Counted from the first letter of the stretch, positions 36,762 to 46,875 are shown. The stretch is DNA of 64,000 nt from Desulforegula conservatrix Mb1Pa (GCF_000426225.1 NZ_AUEY01000005.1:81652-145651); one strand, 5' to 3'. A program made the numbers and translations. The notes: generated by a model from the letters alone, not told the origin.

Positions 36762-36915
36762 TCCGCCTTTGGAAATGCCTTTTCTTCATTGATATATTAT
36801 ATCTACTGGTTAATATGTGATTGATGACATTGTAAATAATTGATGGAGTAATGTGCGGTTAATTTGTTAAGGAAATATCTAAAAGATTATTTATCCGCAC
36901 CTAAAAGGAGTTTTG

Positions 36916-37686
36916 ATGTTCGAGAACAAGATAAACGGAATGAATTTTATATCAGGCGCATGGCCTCTTGATCCAGGTAAACCGACTGTTATCTTCATTC
37001 ATGGTTCTGGCGGATCGTCGGTAATGTGGAAGGCCCAGGTAAAAGGGCTGTCAGGCAGCTTTAATACCATAGCGGTTGACCTTCCAGGTCACGGAAAAAG
37101 TGAAGGATTCGGCATGAACAGTATCAAGGCTTATTCTGATGCTGTGGCCGATTTTATAAAAGACATTGAAGCTCCATCGCCTGTGGCCTGCGGACTCAGC
37201 ATGGGAGGCGCCATAAGTCTTCAGCTTCTTCTGGACAATAAAGAAATGTTCAAGACTGGAATTCTTATAAATACAGGTGCAAAGCTCAGGGTTCTTCCTC
37301 TGATTCTGAATATGGTGCAAAACGATTACAAATCATATGTTGATTCATTTGCGCTTACGGCAGCGGCGCCGACGACTGATTACAGTGTAATGATGGACAT
37401 AATCGAGGCCAATGCCCAGTGTAATCCCTTTGTTGTTTATAATGATTTCATGGCCTGTGATTCTTTTGACGTAATGAGTCGCCTCCCGGAAATAACCATG
37501 CCAGTTCTTGTCATGACTGCTGTTGAAGATAAACTGTCTCCGCCTAAATATGGGACATATCTTGCTGATAATATTAAAAGCTCTGTTCTTGTAAGCATTG
37601 ATGGGGCAGGGCATATGTCTCCGGTCGAAAAGCCTGCGGAAGTAAACGGAGCAATAGCTGATTATATTGGAAGAATTGTTTTTTAA
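36916..37686 (+). CDS. Alpha/beta hydrolase
   Basis: 256 residues. Oxyanion segment FIHGSGGSSVMW near residue 28, nucleophile Ser95 in CGLSMGGAISL, acid in AVEDKLSPPKY and catalytic His in GAGHMSPVEKP. The ATG at 36916 is preceded by AAGGAG; a TTG one codon earlier is less likely. It is monocistronic and closed by the hairpin at 37740. Substrate unknown; similar proteins hydrolyse esters or small lactones. Confidence 0.88.
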   Translation: MFENKINGMNFISGAWPLDPGKPTVIFIHGSGGSSVMWKAQVKGLSGSFNTIAVDLPGHGKSEGFGMNSIKAYSDAVADFIKDIEAPSPVACGLSMGGAISLQLLLDNKEMFKTGILINTGAKLRVLPLILNMVQNDYKSYVDSFALTAAAPTTDYSVMMDIIEANAQCNPFVVYNDFMACDSFDVMSRLPEITMPVLVMTAVEDKLSPPKYGTYLADNIKSSVLVSIDGAGHMSPVEKPAEVNGAIADYIGRIVF

Positions 37687-37739
37687 GAAGCTATATAGGG
37701 AACGACAAACAGATTTTTATAAAGTGCGAATTAGTCTTA

Positions 37740-37773
37740 GGGAACTTTTTCAAAAAGTTCCCCAGTTTTTTTT
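37740..37773. terminator. Bidirectional terminator between hydrolase and multi-PAS kinase
   Basis: Perfect hairpin GGGAACTTTTT / AAAAAGTTCCC (37740-37762) followed by CAG and eight T on the plus strand. It sits between two convergent stops. The same CTTTTTCAAAAAG core occurs in other hairpins of the window. Confidence 0.8.
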
Positions 37774-37789
37774 GATATTGGACTAAAAA

Positions 37790-40700
37790 CTATTTCAGAG
37801 CCATACTGATTTTTTCCTTAAGATCCCCGATTCTATAAGGCTTTTGAATGAATCCAGTAAGCCCTTTATTTGCAAAAAGCACTGTGGCTTCATGCTCGCT
37901 GTATCCGCTGCTCAGGATAACCTTCTGGTCTGGTTTTATCTTTTTGATTTCCTTGAATGTGGCGGCCCCGTCAAGCCCGGGCATTGTAAGATCCAGAATT
38001 ACGCAAACTATTTTATCGGAGTTTTCCTTAAATATGTGCAGGCCTTCGTATCCGTTTCTTGCACTTAAGGTGCTGAATCCGAAAACTCTTAAAAAATCTA
38101 TGCACAGTTCCCTTACGTGGTCTTCATCATCAATGACAAGTATGGTTCCTGTATTTTCAATATCCGATGAGTTTTTTGGCGTGCCTGTGTTTTGATACCC
38201 GTCGGAATTATTTTCAGATACAGGGAAAAGCACCTTGAAAGTGCTGCCTTTACCTGGTTCGCTGTCCAGAATGATAGCTCCGTGATGTCCTCTTATTATT
38301 CCAAGTACAGCAGCCATTCCAAGGCCTCTGCCCGTAAATTTTGTCGTGAAGAAGGGTTCGAAGATCCGCCTTTCGGTTTCTTTGTCCATGCCGCATCCGT
38401 TGTCTGTGACATCAAGAAACGCGAATATTCCTTGTTCAGGTTTTTCCTCAAGCCTGCTTTGTTTCAGATATTCGTCGGAGCACTCCATTACTCCGGTTGT
38501 TAGAGATATTATTCCAGGCGCGTTGCCAATGGCTTCCGCCGCGTTTGTAATCAGATTCATTATTATCTGCTGAATTTGCCCTGGATCTGCTTCAATATAA
38601 GGAAGATCATTTTTTACAGAAAGATCGAGGGTCACGGTTCTTGCTATTGACGCACGGAAAAGCTCAGCGTTTTCTTTGACTATTCCACTTATATTTATCT
38701 GCTTGATCTCGAATTTGCCTTTGCCTGAATAGGCGAGCATCTGCCTTGTCAGCTCTTCTGCCCTGTATGATGCCTGGATTGCCTGTTCAATTCTTGTTTT
38801 TGCCTGTGATCCTGAAGGCAGGGTAAGAAGCGCCAGGTCAAGATTACCGAGTATGCCTGTCAGAAGATTGTTGAAGTCGTGGGCTATGCCCCCTGCCAGA
38901 ACTCCGAGGCTTTCCAGTTTTTGGGCATGGAGAAGTCTTCTCTCCATTTCAAGCTTTTCGGCTTCTGCCTGTTTCCGATCGGTTATGTCTGTCATCACTG
39001 TGAGCCAGCAGGGGTCGTCCCCTAAATTGAACCTGTCCATGGAAAGTATTCCATATACGCAGTTTCCGTTCTTTGCCCTGAGCTTTGCCTCAAAATCCCT
39101 TACCTGACCCTTTTCCTGAAAAATACGTTTGATTTCTTCCCTGTCCGACGGATCATCAAATATGCCAAGATCCGTTGATTTCTGGCCTATGATTTCTTCC
39201 CTTGTGTATCCTGACACTTTTATGAAAGTGTCATTTATATCAATATACCGGCCTTCGCTCACAGTTGAAATGGCCATGACAGCTGAATTTGAATTGAAGG
39301 CGGTGGAAAATTTTTTTTCCGAAAGCTTAAGCTCCGTAATATCCCTGCTTATCCAGAAAACAGCTGGCTTGCTGTTCCACTCCCCCCTGAATGTTGAAAT
39401 GTCAACTTCAATAGGATTTTTCTTTTTTGATATCAGGTGGATTCTGGAATCGTGCTTGATACCTGAGAACATATCATTAAGCAGTTTACCTTCGCAGTCT
39501 GGCTGCTGGCACTCAAGTATGTCTGATATTGGTATCCCCAAAAGTTCTTCTTCGGAGAATTCAAGGCGCTTTATTACAGAATCGTTTACATGGATGATGA
39601 TTCCGCTCTCATCAAGAATAAAGATCAGATCATTGACTGTTTCAAAGAATGTTTCAAAATTGACCTGGCTCTGGATAAGGGAATCCTCAATATTTTTTCT
39701 TTCAGTAATGTCCCTTCCCACTTTGATAAGGCCACGCCTTTTTCCGTCAGGATAAAACATGGGGATTTTTATATTGTCAAAAACCATTACCGTGCCGTCT
39801 TTTTGTGGTATTCTTTCGTCTTTTCTTGTTATTACCCCGAGCTCCCATGTTTTTTCGTCTGAATCATCCCTTATGTTAAGGGTGTCTCTGTAAAATTTAT
39901 TGAATTCGGCAAGCTCCGAGTTTTTTTTGCCCCTGTAGTCGACCCCTTCAAGTCCCATGAGCTTTATATAAAAGTCATTTGCCTCAAGCCATTTCCCGTC
40001 TCCATCCTTGAAGCAAACAATATCAGGCATGGAATTTATGAGGGTCCTGAGTCTTTCCTCATTTTCAGCAAGAGCTTCTTCTGCTTTTTTTCTTTCTGTG
40101 ATGTCTATGTTTACGCCAACTATGCCTTTGTGCGGAGACTCGGGGAAAATGGGAACTATTATCTGGTAATAGTTTGTTTTTGCTCCGTTTATGGAAAATT
40201 CGATCTCCCCGATAACCTGCTCTCCGTTATATGCTCTCCGGTTGTTGTGTTTCCAGATCTCCATGTTTTCAGGGTTTGTGTTTATTTCCTCGGGTGTCTT
40301 GCCTATGACATTGCCCCATTTTTTTCTGCTGGCGGAATTCTGGAGTATATAGGTCTCTTTCTCATCCAGCGCGAAAATATCAAAGGGAAGGCTCTCAATC
40401 GTGGAATACAAAAGGGCTTCGCTTTTTCTGAGGGCCTTTTCAGCCTTTTTGCGCTCAGTAATGTCCTGAATCATTGCAATAAGGTATTCAACCTCGTTTT
40501 TTTGATTTTTAAGGCAGCTTACGGAGATATTGACATGGGCAATGCTTCCGTCTTTTCTGATATATCTTTTGTCCATGGTGTAGCCGTCAGATTCCCCTGA
40601 AATAAGCCTTTCAAAATGCCTTGTTTCCTCTTCAATGTTTTTGGGATCAGTAATGCTGTCCCATGTCTGGGCCTGGAGTTCCTCCCTGGAGTAACCGAGT

Positions 40701-42001
40701 ATCTCGCATAGCCTGTCGTTGAAATGAACCCATTTTTTGTCAGGAGTTGTTGTTGACATGCCTGTAAGCCCGAGCTCGAAGTAGCCCCTGAAAAGTTGTT
40801 CGCTTCTGTGGAGAGCTTCTTCTGTTTTTTTCAGCTCTGAGATGTCCCTTGCCACCCCTAATACAGAGATTGTTTTCCCGTTTGAATCAAATTCCGGGAA
40901 CAGTTTCCAGTCAAGAAAAAGCTCCCCATGTCCGCTTTCCCAAGCGAATGTGGTGCTTTCAGGATTTCCTGTGTCAAAGACTTTTTTTATTTTGCTTTCC
41001 CAGAATTCGCAAATGGCCTTATCAAAACCCATTTCACGATGGCTCTTCCCTATAATTTCTTCAGGTGTTTTTGAGACTATCCTCATCGCCGCCTTATTTG
41101 CGTATATGTGCCTGAAGTCCCTGTCGTACCTGAGGATGATATCCTGGCTGTTTTCGGAAAGGGATCTGTATTTGGCCTCGTTTTCCATGAGGACTTCTTC
41201 TGATTTTTTTCTGTCGCTGATGTCCCTTGTAACGGCTATGACTTTTTCGCTTTTGCCTATTTTTTCATTTTTGAGCGAAACCTCACCGAAAAACAGGCTC
41301 CCGTTTTTTCTTTTGCAAAGCCAGTCAAAAACCTGCGGCCCTTCGTTCCTTGTTTTTTTGATGAACTCCATGGCTTCTTTTCGACTGTAGGGAGGGAATC
41401 CTGCTGAAAAAACTTCAATATCGCATTTTAAGGCTTCATCACGCTCATACCCATACATTTTGAGCATGCGGTCATTCACATCGAGTATTTTGCCTGTTTT
41501 CGCATCGTGTATGAATATAGCCTCGTTTGTCGCGTTGAATATGCTTCGGTAGTTCTCCTCGCTTTCCTGAAGAGCCTTCTGGGCCTTTATGAGCATCCCT
41601 TTTTCTCTGTTAAGGCTGTCGATTTCCTCCTCACTGGTCTTTAAAACATATACGAGATCATCTTCGGAATCCTTCAGGGAGAGCATGCATGTATCTAAGT
41701 CTTCATTGCAGATCGTATCAAGAAAACAGGACAGGACATTTATGGGTAAAGGGATTTCATTTTCAGGGTATGTCATATGCCATAGCCTGGAAGTCAGTTT
41801 TGAGCATTCGTTAGATTTGCCCTTTGTCAGAACAATCCCTGTGATCATGTCCTTCATGAACCCCATTTTTTGCATGAAGACATCCAGGTTTTCTGCAAGG
41901 ATGCACAGGCAAATGCGGCTCGCTTCTTCAGGATCAGGGATTCTGAGGTCAAAGCCATCAGGCTTTTCTTGGGTTAGGCTGACGAAGGTTTTGTGTGCCA
42001 T
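37790..42001 (-). CDS. Cytoplasmic hybrid kinase with seven PAS domains
   Basis: 1403 residues with no membrane helix. Residues 1-140 form an unrecognised Cys-containing N-terminal domain ending in a coiled coil. Seven PAS units follow, recognised by repeated openings such as ENYRSIFNATNEAIF, AKYRSLSENSQDIIL, QLFRGYFELGLTGM, ALLYSTIESLPFDIF, ERLRTLINSMPDIVC, VNFETFFETVNDLIF and KKFSTAFNSNSAVMA. Then HisKA with His1041 in GGIAHDFNNLL, HATPase with DNGCGMD, and a receiver with Asp1337 in VCVILDLTMPGLDG. The HDFNN type of kinase is typical of deltaproteobacteria. No output regulator is adjacent. Confidence 0.92.
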   Translation of the reverse strand: MAHKTFVSLTQEKPDGFDLRIPDPEEASRICLCILAENLDVFMQKMGFMKDMITGIVLTKGKSNECSKLTSRLWHMTYPENEIPLPINVLSCFLDTICNEDLDTCMLSLKDSEDDLVYVLKTSEEEIDSLNREKGMLIKAQKALQESEENYRSIFNATNEAIFIHDAKTGKILDVNDRMLKMYGYERDEALKCDIEVFSAGFPPYSRKEAMEFIKKTRNEGPQVFDWLCKRKNGSLFFGEVSLKNEKIGKSEKVIAVTRDISDRKKSEEVLMENEAKYRSLSENSQDIILRYDRDFRHIYANKAAMRIVSKTPEEIIGKSHREMGFDKAICEFWESKIKKVFDTGNPESTTFAWESGHGELFLDWKLFPEFDSNGKTISVLGVARDISELKKTEEALHRSEQLFRGYFELGLTGMSTTTPDKKWVHFNDRLCEILGYSREELQAQTWDSITDPKNIEEETRHFERLISGESDGYTMDKRYIRKDGSIAHVNISVSCLKNQKNEVEYLIAMIQDITERKKAEKALRKSEALLYSTIESLPFDIFALDEKETYILQNSASRKKWGNVIGKTPEEINTNPENMEIWKHNNRRAYNGEQVIGEIEFSINGAKTNYYQIIVPIFPESPHKGIVGVNIDITERKKAEEALAENEERLRTLINSMPDIVCFKDGDGKWLEANDFYIKLMGLEGVDYRGKKNSELAEFNKFYRDTLNIRDDSDEKTWELGVITRKDERIPQKDGTVMVFDNIKIPMFYPDGKRRGLIKVGRDITERKNIEDSLIQSQVNFETFFETVNDLIFILDESGIIIHVNDSVIKRLEFSEEELLGIPISDILECQQPDCEGKLLNDMFSGIKHDSRIHLISKKKNPIEVDISTFRGEWNSKPAVFWISRDITELKLSEKKFSTAFNSNSAVMAISTVSEGRYIDINDTFIKVSGYTREEIIGQKSTDLGIFDDPSDREEIKRIFQEKGQVRDFEAKLRAKNGNCVYGILSMDRFNLGDDPCWLTVMTDITDRKQAEAEKLEMERRLLHAQKLESLGVLAGGIAHDFNNLLTGILGNLDLALLTLPSGSQAKTRIEQAIQASYRAEELTRQMLAYSGKGKFEIKQINISGIVKENAELFRASIARTVTLDLSVKNDLPYIEADPGQIQQIIMNLITNAAEAIGNAPGIISLTTGVMECSDEYLKQSRLEEKPEQGIFAFLDVTDNGCGMDKETERRIFEPFFTTKFTGRGLGMAAVLGIIRGHHGAIILDSEPGKGSTFKVLFPVSENNSDGYQNTGTPKNSSDIENTGTILVIDDEDHVRELCIDFLRVFGFSTLSARNGYEGLHIFKENSDKIVCVILDLTMPGLDGAATFKEIKKIKPDQKVILSSGYSEHEATVLFANKGLTGFIQKPYRIGDLKEKISMALK

Positions 42002-42208
42002 TGGAATTCCTGTTAAGCGATTTTTGGGACGAGTGATGTGAAAAAGGCGTTTGCTGCCCTTATATCTGCAAAAATGCTACAAAATATATCTCACATGGGA
42101 TAACAAATCAAAAAGAATCATTTTGTTTTTAAAATAGGCTTTTTGAAGATTCAGATCCATCCTTTCAAGTAAACATATTTATTGATTCGTTCTAAAGGAT
42201 TCCAAACC

Positions 42209-43393
42209 ATGCCCTTATCAGGACTTAAGATACTTGACTTCACAACTCTTCTTCCAGGGCCACTTGCGACAATGAATCTGGCCGATCTTGGAGCAGATGT
42301 ATTAAGGATCGAGTCTCTTTCAAAACCTGATCTTGTCAGATTTATTCCGCCTTTTATTGATGAAAAGGGCGATATCTCCTGTGTCCATGCATACCTGAAC
42401 AGAAACAAGAGATCGCTTGGGCTTGATCTCAAAAATAAAGAGTCAGTCTCAATTATAGAAAAACTGATACTCGAAAAAGGTTTTGATATCATCATCGAGC
42501 AGTTCAGGCCCGGAGTAATGGATCGGTTCGGACTTTCATACCAGAGATTCAAGGAGATTAAGCCAGACATTATTTACTGTTCCATAACCGGTTATGGTCA
42601 GACAGGGCCGCTTAAAAACAGGGCAGGCCATGATATCAATTATCTGAGTCTTTCTGGTGTGATGAGCTTTTCAGGGACTAAAAAATCAGGGCCCTTTGTT
42701 CCCGGAATCCAGATTGCCGATATTGCGGGATCGCATAATTGCGTTACAGGAATTCTTGCGGCAGTAATTCATAGAATGAATACAGGCATGGGACAGCATA
42801 TAGACATAGCAATGACGGACTGCATGTTTCAGTATAATGCTCTGACAGGCCCAAAAACTCTCTGCGGAGGAGAAGATGCTGGTTATGAAACAGAGGTTCT
42901 GAACGGAGGTTCTCTTTATGGCTGTTATGAAACTCTTGACGAGAGATATCTTTCATTTGGAGGCCTGGAACCGCAGTTCTCAACCTCATTTTTTGAGGCT
43001 TTGGGCCTTGATGATCTAATTGAAGGAGGCGTTTTTCAGTTTGGGAATATTGAAAAAGCAAAGAATGCCGTAAAAAATGTCATAAAATCCAAGCCTCTTT
43101 CTTATTGGGTTGAAAAATTTGCCGAAATAGACGCTTGTGTAGAGCCTGTGCTTACTTTTTCTGAGGCAGTCCTGACGGATCAAGCAAAGGCAAGAAATCT
43201 TGTTGTTGAAGTTCCTTTCTCAGAGGCAAAAACAATTCCCCAGATAGCCTGTCCGATAAAATTTTCAGAATGTGGGGCTTCGTATAAATGGGTTGGATGC
43301 CGCCTTGGGAATGATAATGATTTGATTCTGTCGTCGCTTGGATTCAGCGAGTCAGAAATCAGCAAGATCAAGGGAAATGGTGTTTTGGGGTGA
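42209..43393 (+). CDS. CaiB/BaiF family CoA transferase
   Basis: 394 residues, class III CoA transferase. N-terminal GLKILDFTTLLPGPLATMNLADLGADVLRIE and the catalytic Asp in GIQIADIAGSHN. These enzymes move CoA between acids, for example in formyl-CoA, carnitine, bile-acid or alpha-methylacyl-CoA racemase chemistry. The ATG at 42209 with AAAGGA upstream is preferred over the frame opening at 42182. The neighbours (TetR regulator, amidase) give no clear pathway; with the acyl-CoA synthetase elsewhere it suggests acyl-CoA metabolism. Confidence 0.9.
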   Translation: MPLSGLKILDFTTLLPGPLATMNLADLGADVLRIESLSKPDLVRFIPPFIDEKGDISCVHAYLNRNKRSLGLDLKNKESVSIIEKLILEKGFDIIIEQFRPGVMDRFGLSYQRFKEIKPDIIYCSITGYGQTGPLKNRAGHDINYLSLSGVMSFSGTKKSGPFVPGIQIADIAGSHNCVTGILAAVIHRMNTGMGQHIDIAMTDCMFQYNALTGPKTLCGGEDAGYETEVLNGGSLYGCYETLDERYLSFGGLEPQFSTSFFEALGLDDLIEGGVFQFGNIEKAKNAVKNVIKSKPLSYWVEKFAEIDACVEPVLTFSEAVLTDQAKARNLVVEVPFSEAKTIPQIACPIKFSECGASYKWVGCRLGNDNDLILSSLGFSESEISKIKGNGVLG

Positions 43394-43449
43394 TGTGTTT
43401 CCCTGCAAAAGCATTCCGTTCAATAAAAAAGTCTGATTCCAATGCAAAA

Positions 43450-43497
43450 TCTTAAGATATAAAGATTGTGGTAGTATTTATTTTAAGATCTTAAAAT
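43450..43497. promoter_or_regulatory. Two related palindromes upstream of tetR promoter
   Basis: ATCTTAAGAT at 43450-43459 and the perfect 18-bp palindrome ATTTTAAGA / TCTTAAAAT at 43480-43497. The second ends just before the -35 element at 43501. Candidate binding sites for an activator or for a second regulator. Confidence 0.5.
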
Positions 43498-43500
43498 CTA

Positions 43501-43548
43501 TTGACACTATCACTGTGTTAATGCATATATTGTAAAAGCTTACAATAT
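43501..43548 (+). promoter_or_regulatory. tetR promoter with overlapping operator
   Basis: -35 TTGACA at 43501, 17-base spacer, -10 region CATATA at 43524. A perfect inverted repeat (arms ATATTGTAA and TTACAATAT, centre AAGC) at 43527-43548 overlaps the -10 region, the usual place for a TetR-family operator. Confidence 0.7.
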
Positions 43549-43554
43549 ATAACT

Positions 43555-43683
43555 AATACCATTTTCAAATCAAAGATGAAATCAAGGCGGCAAGGAGGAG
43601 GCGACGCAAACGTACGTGGTTTGTACGTTGATGAGCTGACGACGATGCCAACATAGATAGCGCTTTGATTTGGAATTGGTATA
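43555..43683. repeat. MITE-like element in tetR leader
   Basis: About 129 bp with imperfect terminal inverted repeats ATACCATTTTCAAATCAAAG and its reverse CTTTGATTTGGAATTGGTAT. Contains an ACGTACGTGGTTTGTACGTT block. Only one copy in the window. It separates the tetR promoter/operator from the gene. Confidence 0.75.
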
Positions 43684-43705
43684 ATTGATAATATATGGAT
43701 GATGA

Positions 43706-44293
43706 ATGGGTCGCCCAAGTCTTGCAAATGAAAGAATCTCCCAGATTCTTGATGCTTTTGAAAACTGCATAAGAAAATATGGTCTCAAGGAAAGCTCCAT
43801 TCCAAGGATTGCGGAAGAAGCCGGAGTCAAGCACAGCCTTATAAGGCATTATATCGGAAACAGAGACAGCCTGATTGCAGCAATGGTGAATAGATTCACC
43901 GAACATTACCTCGAAATTATTCTGAAAGCGCTTTCCTCAAGGCCAGAAGGTGTTCATATAGATTCAACCGTGAAATATTTTTTTGATGAAGTAAGCAGAT
44001 TCGAAGCCGAAAACCTCATATTTACCGAGCTTTTTGCAGCTTCAGGGCGCGATGATTTCATTAAGGTCCAGCTCTGCAGTCTTTACGGACGCATAACTGA
44101 CATGGTCATAAGCCTGCTTTCGCTTGAATATCCTGAATCAAAATCAGATGAGATTTCAACTGTCGCATATTCTCTTCTAAGCCTTTGGATCGGGCATTCA
44201 ACACTTTTTCATTTGGATTTTGGAACTTCAGGAATTGAAATGGCTGCCACATCAGCGAAACAGATAATTTCTGGCCTTGGCAGTTTAACATAA
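43706..44293 (+). CDS. TetR family transcriptional regulator
   Basis: 195 residues. N-terminal TetR helix-turn-helix: RISQILDAFENCIRKYGLKE, then SIPRIAEEAGVKHSLIRHYIGNRDSLIAAM. The C-terminal ligand domain is helical and unassigned. It probably represses its own promoter through the palindrome at 43527-43548; no divergent gene shares that operator, so its other targets may be the amidase downstream or genes elsewhere. It starts MGRPS, common in this family. Confidence 0.92.
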   Translation: MGRPSLANERISQILDAFENCIRKYGLKESSIPRIAEEAGVKHSLIRHYIGNRDSLIAAMVNRFTEHYLEIILKALSSRPEGVHIDSTVKYFFDEVSRFEAENLIFTELFAASGRDDFIKVQLCSLYGRITDMVISLLSLEYPESKSDEISTVAYSLLSLWIGHSTLFHLDFGTSGIEMAATSAKQIISGLGSLT

Positions 44294-44300
44294 GAGTACC

Positions 44301-44428
44301 TATAAAAATTAGAATTTTTGATGTGGTAGCAAGGAAGCGTCGCACGGAGAACCGGAGTTTATGACTTATAAATGAGGATTCGAGTACGACGCTGACGCAG
44401 CTAACGCGCAAAAAGGCAATTTTTAGAG
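44301..44428. repeat. MITE-like element, second family, copy 2
   Basis: Inverted copy of the 24165 element: TATAAAAATTAGAATTTTTG at one end, GATGTGGTAGC inside, and GGCAATTTTTAGAG at the other end. Lies eight bases after the tetR stop, between it and the amidase. Confidence 0.85.
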
Positions 44429-44468
44429 GTGGTCACAATAATGGATAATGGAAAAACAGGGGGATAAG

Positions 44469-45947
44469 ATGCTTCAGGATTATGAAAAATACGATGCAAC
44501 GGCAATGGCTGAACTTGTAAGAAAAGGGGATATTCACCCTTCTGAACTGCTTGAAACCGCTATCAGCCGTGCTGAAAAACTTAATCCTGATTTAAACATA
44601 ATTATCCACAAATTTTACGACAGAGCCAGAAAAATGGCGTCTGAAAAAATTTCGGAAGGTACATTTGCCGGAGTCCCTTTTTTGCTTAAAGACCTGCTCG
44701 ATCATCTGGCAGGAGAACCTGTCAGCATGGGCAGCAGGGGAGTTCGTTTTGTTCCTGAATACAACAGCGAGCTTGTTAATCGTTTTTTATCGTCCGGTGT
44801 AGTCCCTTTTGGAAAAACCAGCACTCCTGAACTTGGCCTTACAATCACAACCGAGCCAAAGGCCTTTGGCCCTGCTCATAATCCCTGGAAAAAAGGTCAT
44901 AGCACAGGCGGATCATCAGGAGGGTCAGCCGCAGCTGTCGCAGCCCGTATTGTGCCTTTTGCCTCAGCCAATGACGGAGGCGGTTCCATTCGTTTTCCTT
45001 CTGCCTGCTGCGGAGTGTTTGGAATGAAGCCTTCACGGGGTCTTAACCCAATGGGGCCTGATTATGGCGAAGGGTGGGAAGGCGCAGTTGCAGGTCATGT
45101 GATAAGCTGGTCAGTCAGGGACAGTGCAGCTATGCTCGATGTGACTTCCGGGCCTGAAATCGGCGCTCCATATAAAGTCTCGAAATCGCATGGAAGTTAT
45201 TTTGAAGCATCAAAAACTGATCCTGAACCCATGCGCATCGCATTTTCCAAAAAGCCATTGATTGAGGGCGCTAAACTTGACGCGGAAGCTGTAAAAGGAC
45301 TCGAAAATACGGTCAAACTTCTTGAAAGCCTCGGGCATCATGTAGAAGAGGCAGATCCGGTCATAGATATTAAAAAATTCTGGCAGGATTTCATGATTGT
45401 TGTCTGCGGTCATGTGGCTGCTGCTACAGAGAATATTAAACAGCTTCTTGGAAAAGAAGCTGTAAAACAGATGGAGCCCACCACTTTAAACATGGCCATG
45501 ACAGGCAGATGCCTTACAGCCTCTGATTTTGTGATTGCCAAGCAGGGATGGCATGAAGTTCAGCTTGCGATGGGGAGATTCCTTCAAAAATACGACATGC
45601 TCTTGACTCCTACACTTATTGCCCCGCCTGCTGCACACGGCGTTATTCCACCATCCCAGATTGAAGAAACAATAATTAAGTTTGGCAGCTATATCCCAGC
45701 TGGACGCCTTCTCATGAAAAGCGGCCTGGTCAAACATTTTGCCGCGCCTACACTCACACGCATGGCTTTCACAATAATGGGTAACATTACCGGACTTCCA
45801 GGCATGTCTGTTCCTCTTCACTGGACCAAGGACGGACTTCCGCTCGGTATGCTTTTTACAGGCAGAATGTGCGATGAAATCAGGCTTTTTAAACTTGCCG
45901 GGCAGCTTGAAAGGGCAGCTTCATGGCACGATAAGATTCCGCAGTAA
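44469..45947 (+). CDS. Amidase (amidase-signature family)
   Basis: 492 residues. Amidase-signature Ser-cisSer-Lys triad: Lys in FLLKDLLDH, cis-Ser in [15 protein letters not shown] and the nucleophile Ser in [11 protein letters not shown]. Usual members read TDxGGSIR, so the Asn is a minor variant. Hydrolyses amide bonds of small molecules or peptides; the substrate is unknown. The ATG at 44469 follows AGGGGG; an ATG at 44448 in frame would add seven residues. Ends at a clear terminator. Confidence 0.92.
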   Translation: MLQDYEKYDATAMAELVRKGDIHPSELLETAISRAEKLNPDLNIIIHKFYDRARKMASEKISEGTFAGVPFLLKDLLDHLAGEPVSMGSRGVRFVPEYNSELVNRFLSSGVVPFGKTSTPELGLTITTEPKAFGPAHNPWKKGHSTGGSSGGSAAAVAARIVPFASANDGGGSIRFPSACCGVFGMKPSRGLNPMGPDYGEGWEGAVAGHVISWSVRDSAAMLDVTSGPEIGAPYKVSKSHGSYFEASKTDPEPMRIAFSKKPLIEGAKLDAEAVKGLENTVKLLESLGHHVEEADPVIDIKKFWQDFMIVVCGHVAAATENIKQLLGKEAVKQMEPTTLNMAMTGRCLTASDFVIAKQGWHEVQLAMGRFLQKYDMLLTPTLIAPPAAHGVIPPSQIEETIIKFGSYIPAGRLLMKSGLVKHFAAPTLTRMAFTIMGNITGLPGMSVPLHWTKDGLPLGMLFTGRMCDEIRLFKLAGQLERAASWHDKIPQ

Positions 45948-45972
45948 TCAAAAATCATAAATCCTTATTTGG

Positions 45973-46010
45973 GGCGTGCTGGCTTATTAAGAGCCTACAC
46001 GCCTTTTTAT
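45973..46010 (+). terminator. Terminator of amidase gene
   Basis: GGCGTG...CACGCC outer stem with an inner GGCT...AGCC pairing, followed by TTTTTATT. 25 bases after the amidase stop. Confidence 0.8.
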
Positions 46011-46124
46011 TCATATTTTCCACGATACATAAGCATAAAATTGGTTTTGCAGATAATTCTGTGATAATGTTCTGAAAAAATCATCAAACATTAATTTGAA
46101 ACAGCCTCATGAAGGAGATAGATC

Positions 46125-46859
46125 ATGATGGAATACCTTCTTTTTGCCATATATATTTTCCTGGCTTACCTCATTTTCCAGCATGTAATCGGCCCGATAT
46201 TGATTTATGAGAACGAGGCGGCTCCTTTCAGATATCAGTTTACTCTGCTCGATCCTGAATCATTCATGGAAGACAGAAATGATGTTTTCCGGGCTGATCA
46301 TGAAAAATTACTTGAGCTTGGATTCAGGTTTGTCGGATCTTCAAAACTGGCAAGAACCAACGCTACCATGTATTTCAGTCTTTACAGTCATGATGAGAAA
46401 TGTATCGCAGCAACTCTTGTCACAGGACTAAGCAAACTCGGAGAAATGAATTTTCTTGAAATAACCCAGGTGTATTCGGATAAATCGATTTTGAGCGTCA
46501 GTAACAGTCCGATGATATCAACCTATCCGGCAATGAAGCATAAAAAAGCTTTCCGTTTCCCGGATATTGATGATTGCGGGAGACTTTTCGAGCTTTTTGA
46601 GCTTGTCAGAAGCAGATTCTCTTCAAATATTGAGCCTCTCGGATTTACTATTGGCAAGGAATTCAGGGCAGTGGAAAATTATCTGAACGAAGAGCTTCGT
46701 TATCTGATTGAAAATGGATATTACTCTGATTCTCCCGAAAACGGTGAATTCAAGCTTACAATTAAGGGCGCTATACTTTTTACATGGAAAAATCTCTGGC
46801 CGTGGAAAAATTTTGTCGAAGTACTTGAAAGAAGGGCTGCGATAAAGGCCATATCTTGA
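46125..46859 (+). CDS. Membrane-anchored protein of unknown function
   Basis: 244 residues, not recognised. Residues 3-27 form one N-terminal membrane helix (LLFAIYIFLAYLIFQHVIGP); the rest is a soluble domain with mixed strands and helices and no obvious catalytic motif. The C-terminus WPWKNFVEVLERRAAIKAIS looks amphipathic. GAAGGAGA precedes the ATG. The next gene, a cyclase-family hydrolase, begins 16 bases after the stop, so the two are probably co-transcribed. Confidence 0.75.
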   Translation: MMEYLLFAIYIFLAYLIFQHVIGPILIYENEAAPFRYQFTLLDPESFMEDRNDVFRADHEKLLELGFRFVGSSKLARTNATMYFSLYSHDEKCIAATLVTGLSKLGEMNFLEITQVYSDKSILSVSNSPMISTYPAMKHKKAFRFPDIDDCGRLFELFELVRSRFSSNIEPLGFTIGKEFRAVENYLNEELRYLIENGYYSDSPENGEFKLTIKGAILFTWKNLWPWKNFVEVLERRAAIKAIS

Positions 46860-46875
46860 AGCTCACGGAGAAACT

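Noticed and set aside
43394..43548. TetR operator as a control site for the CoA transferase gene
   Set aside because: The transferase ends before the promoter and runs in the same direction, so this operator cannot control its start.
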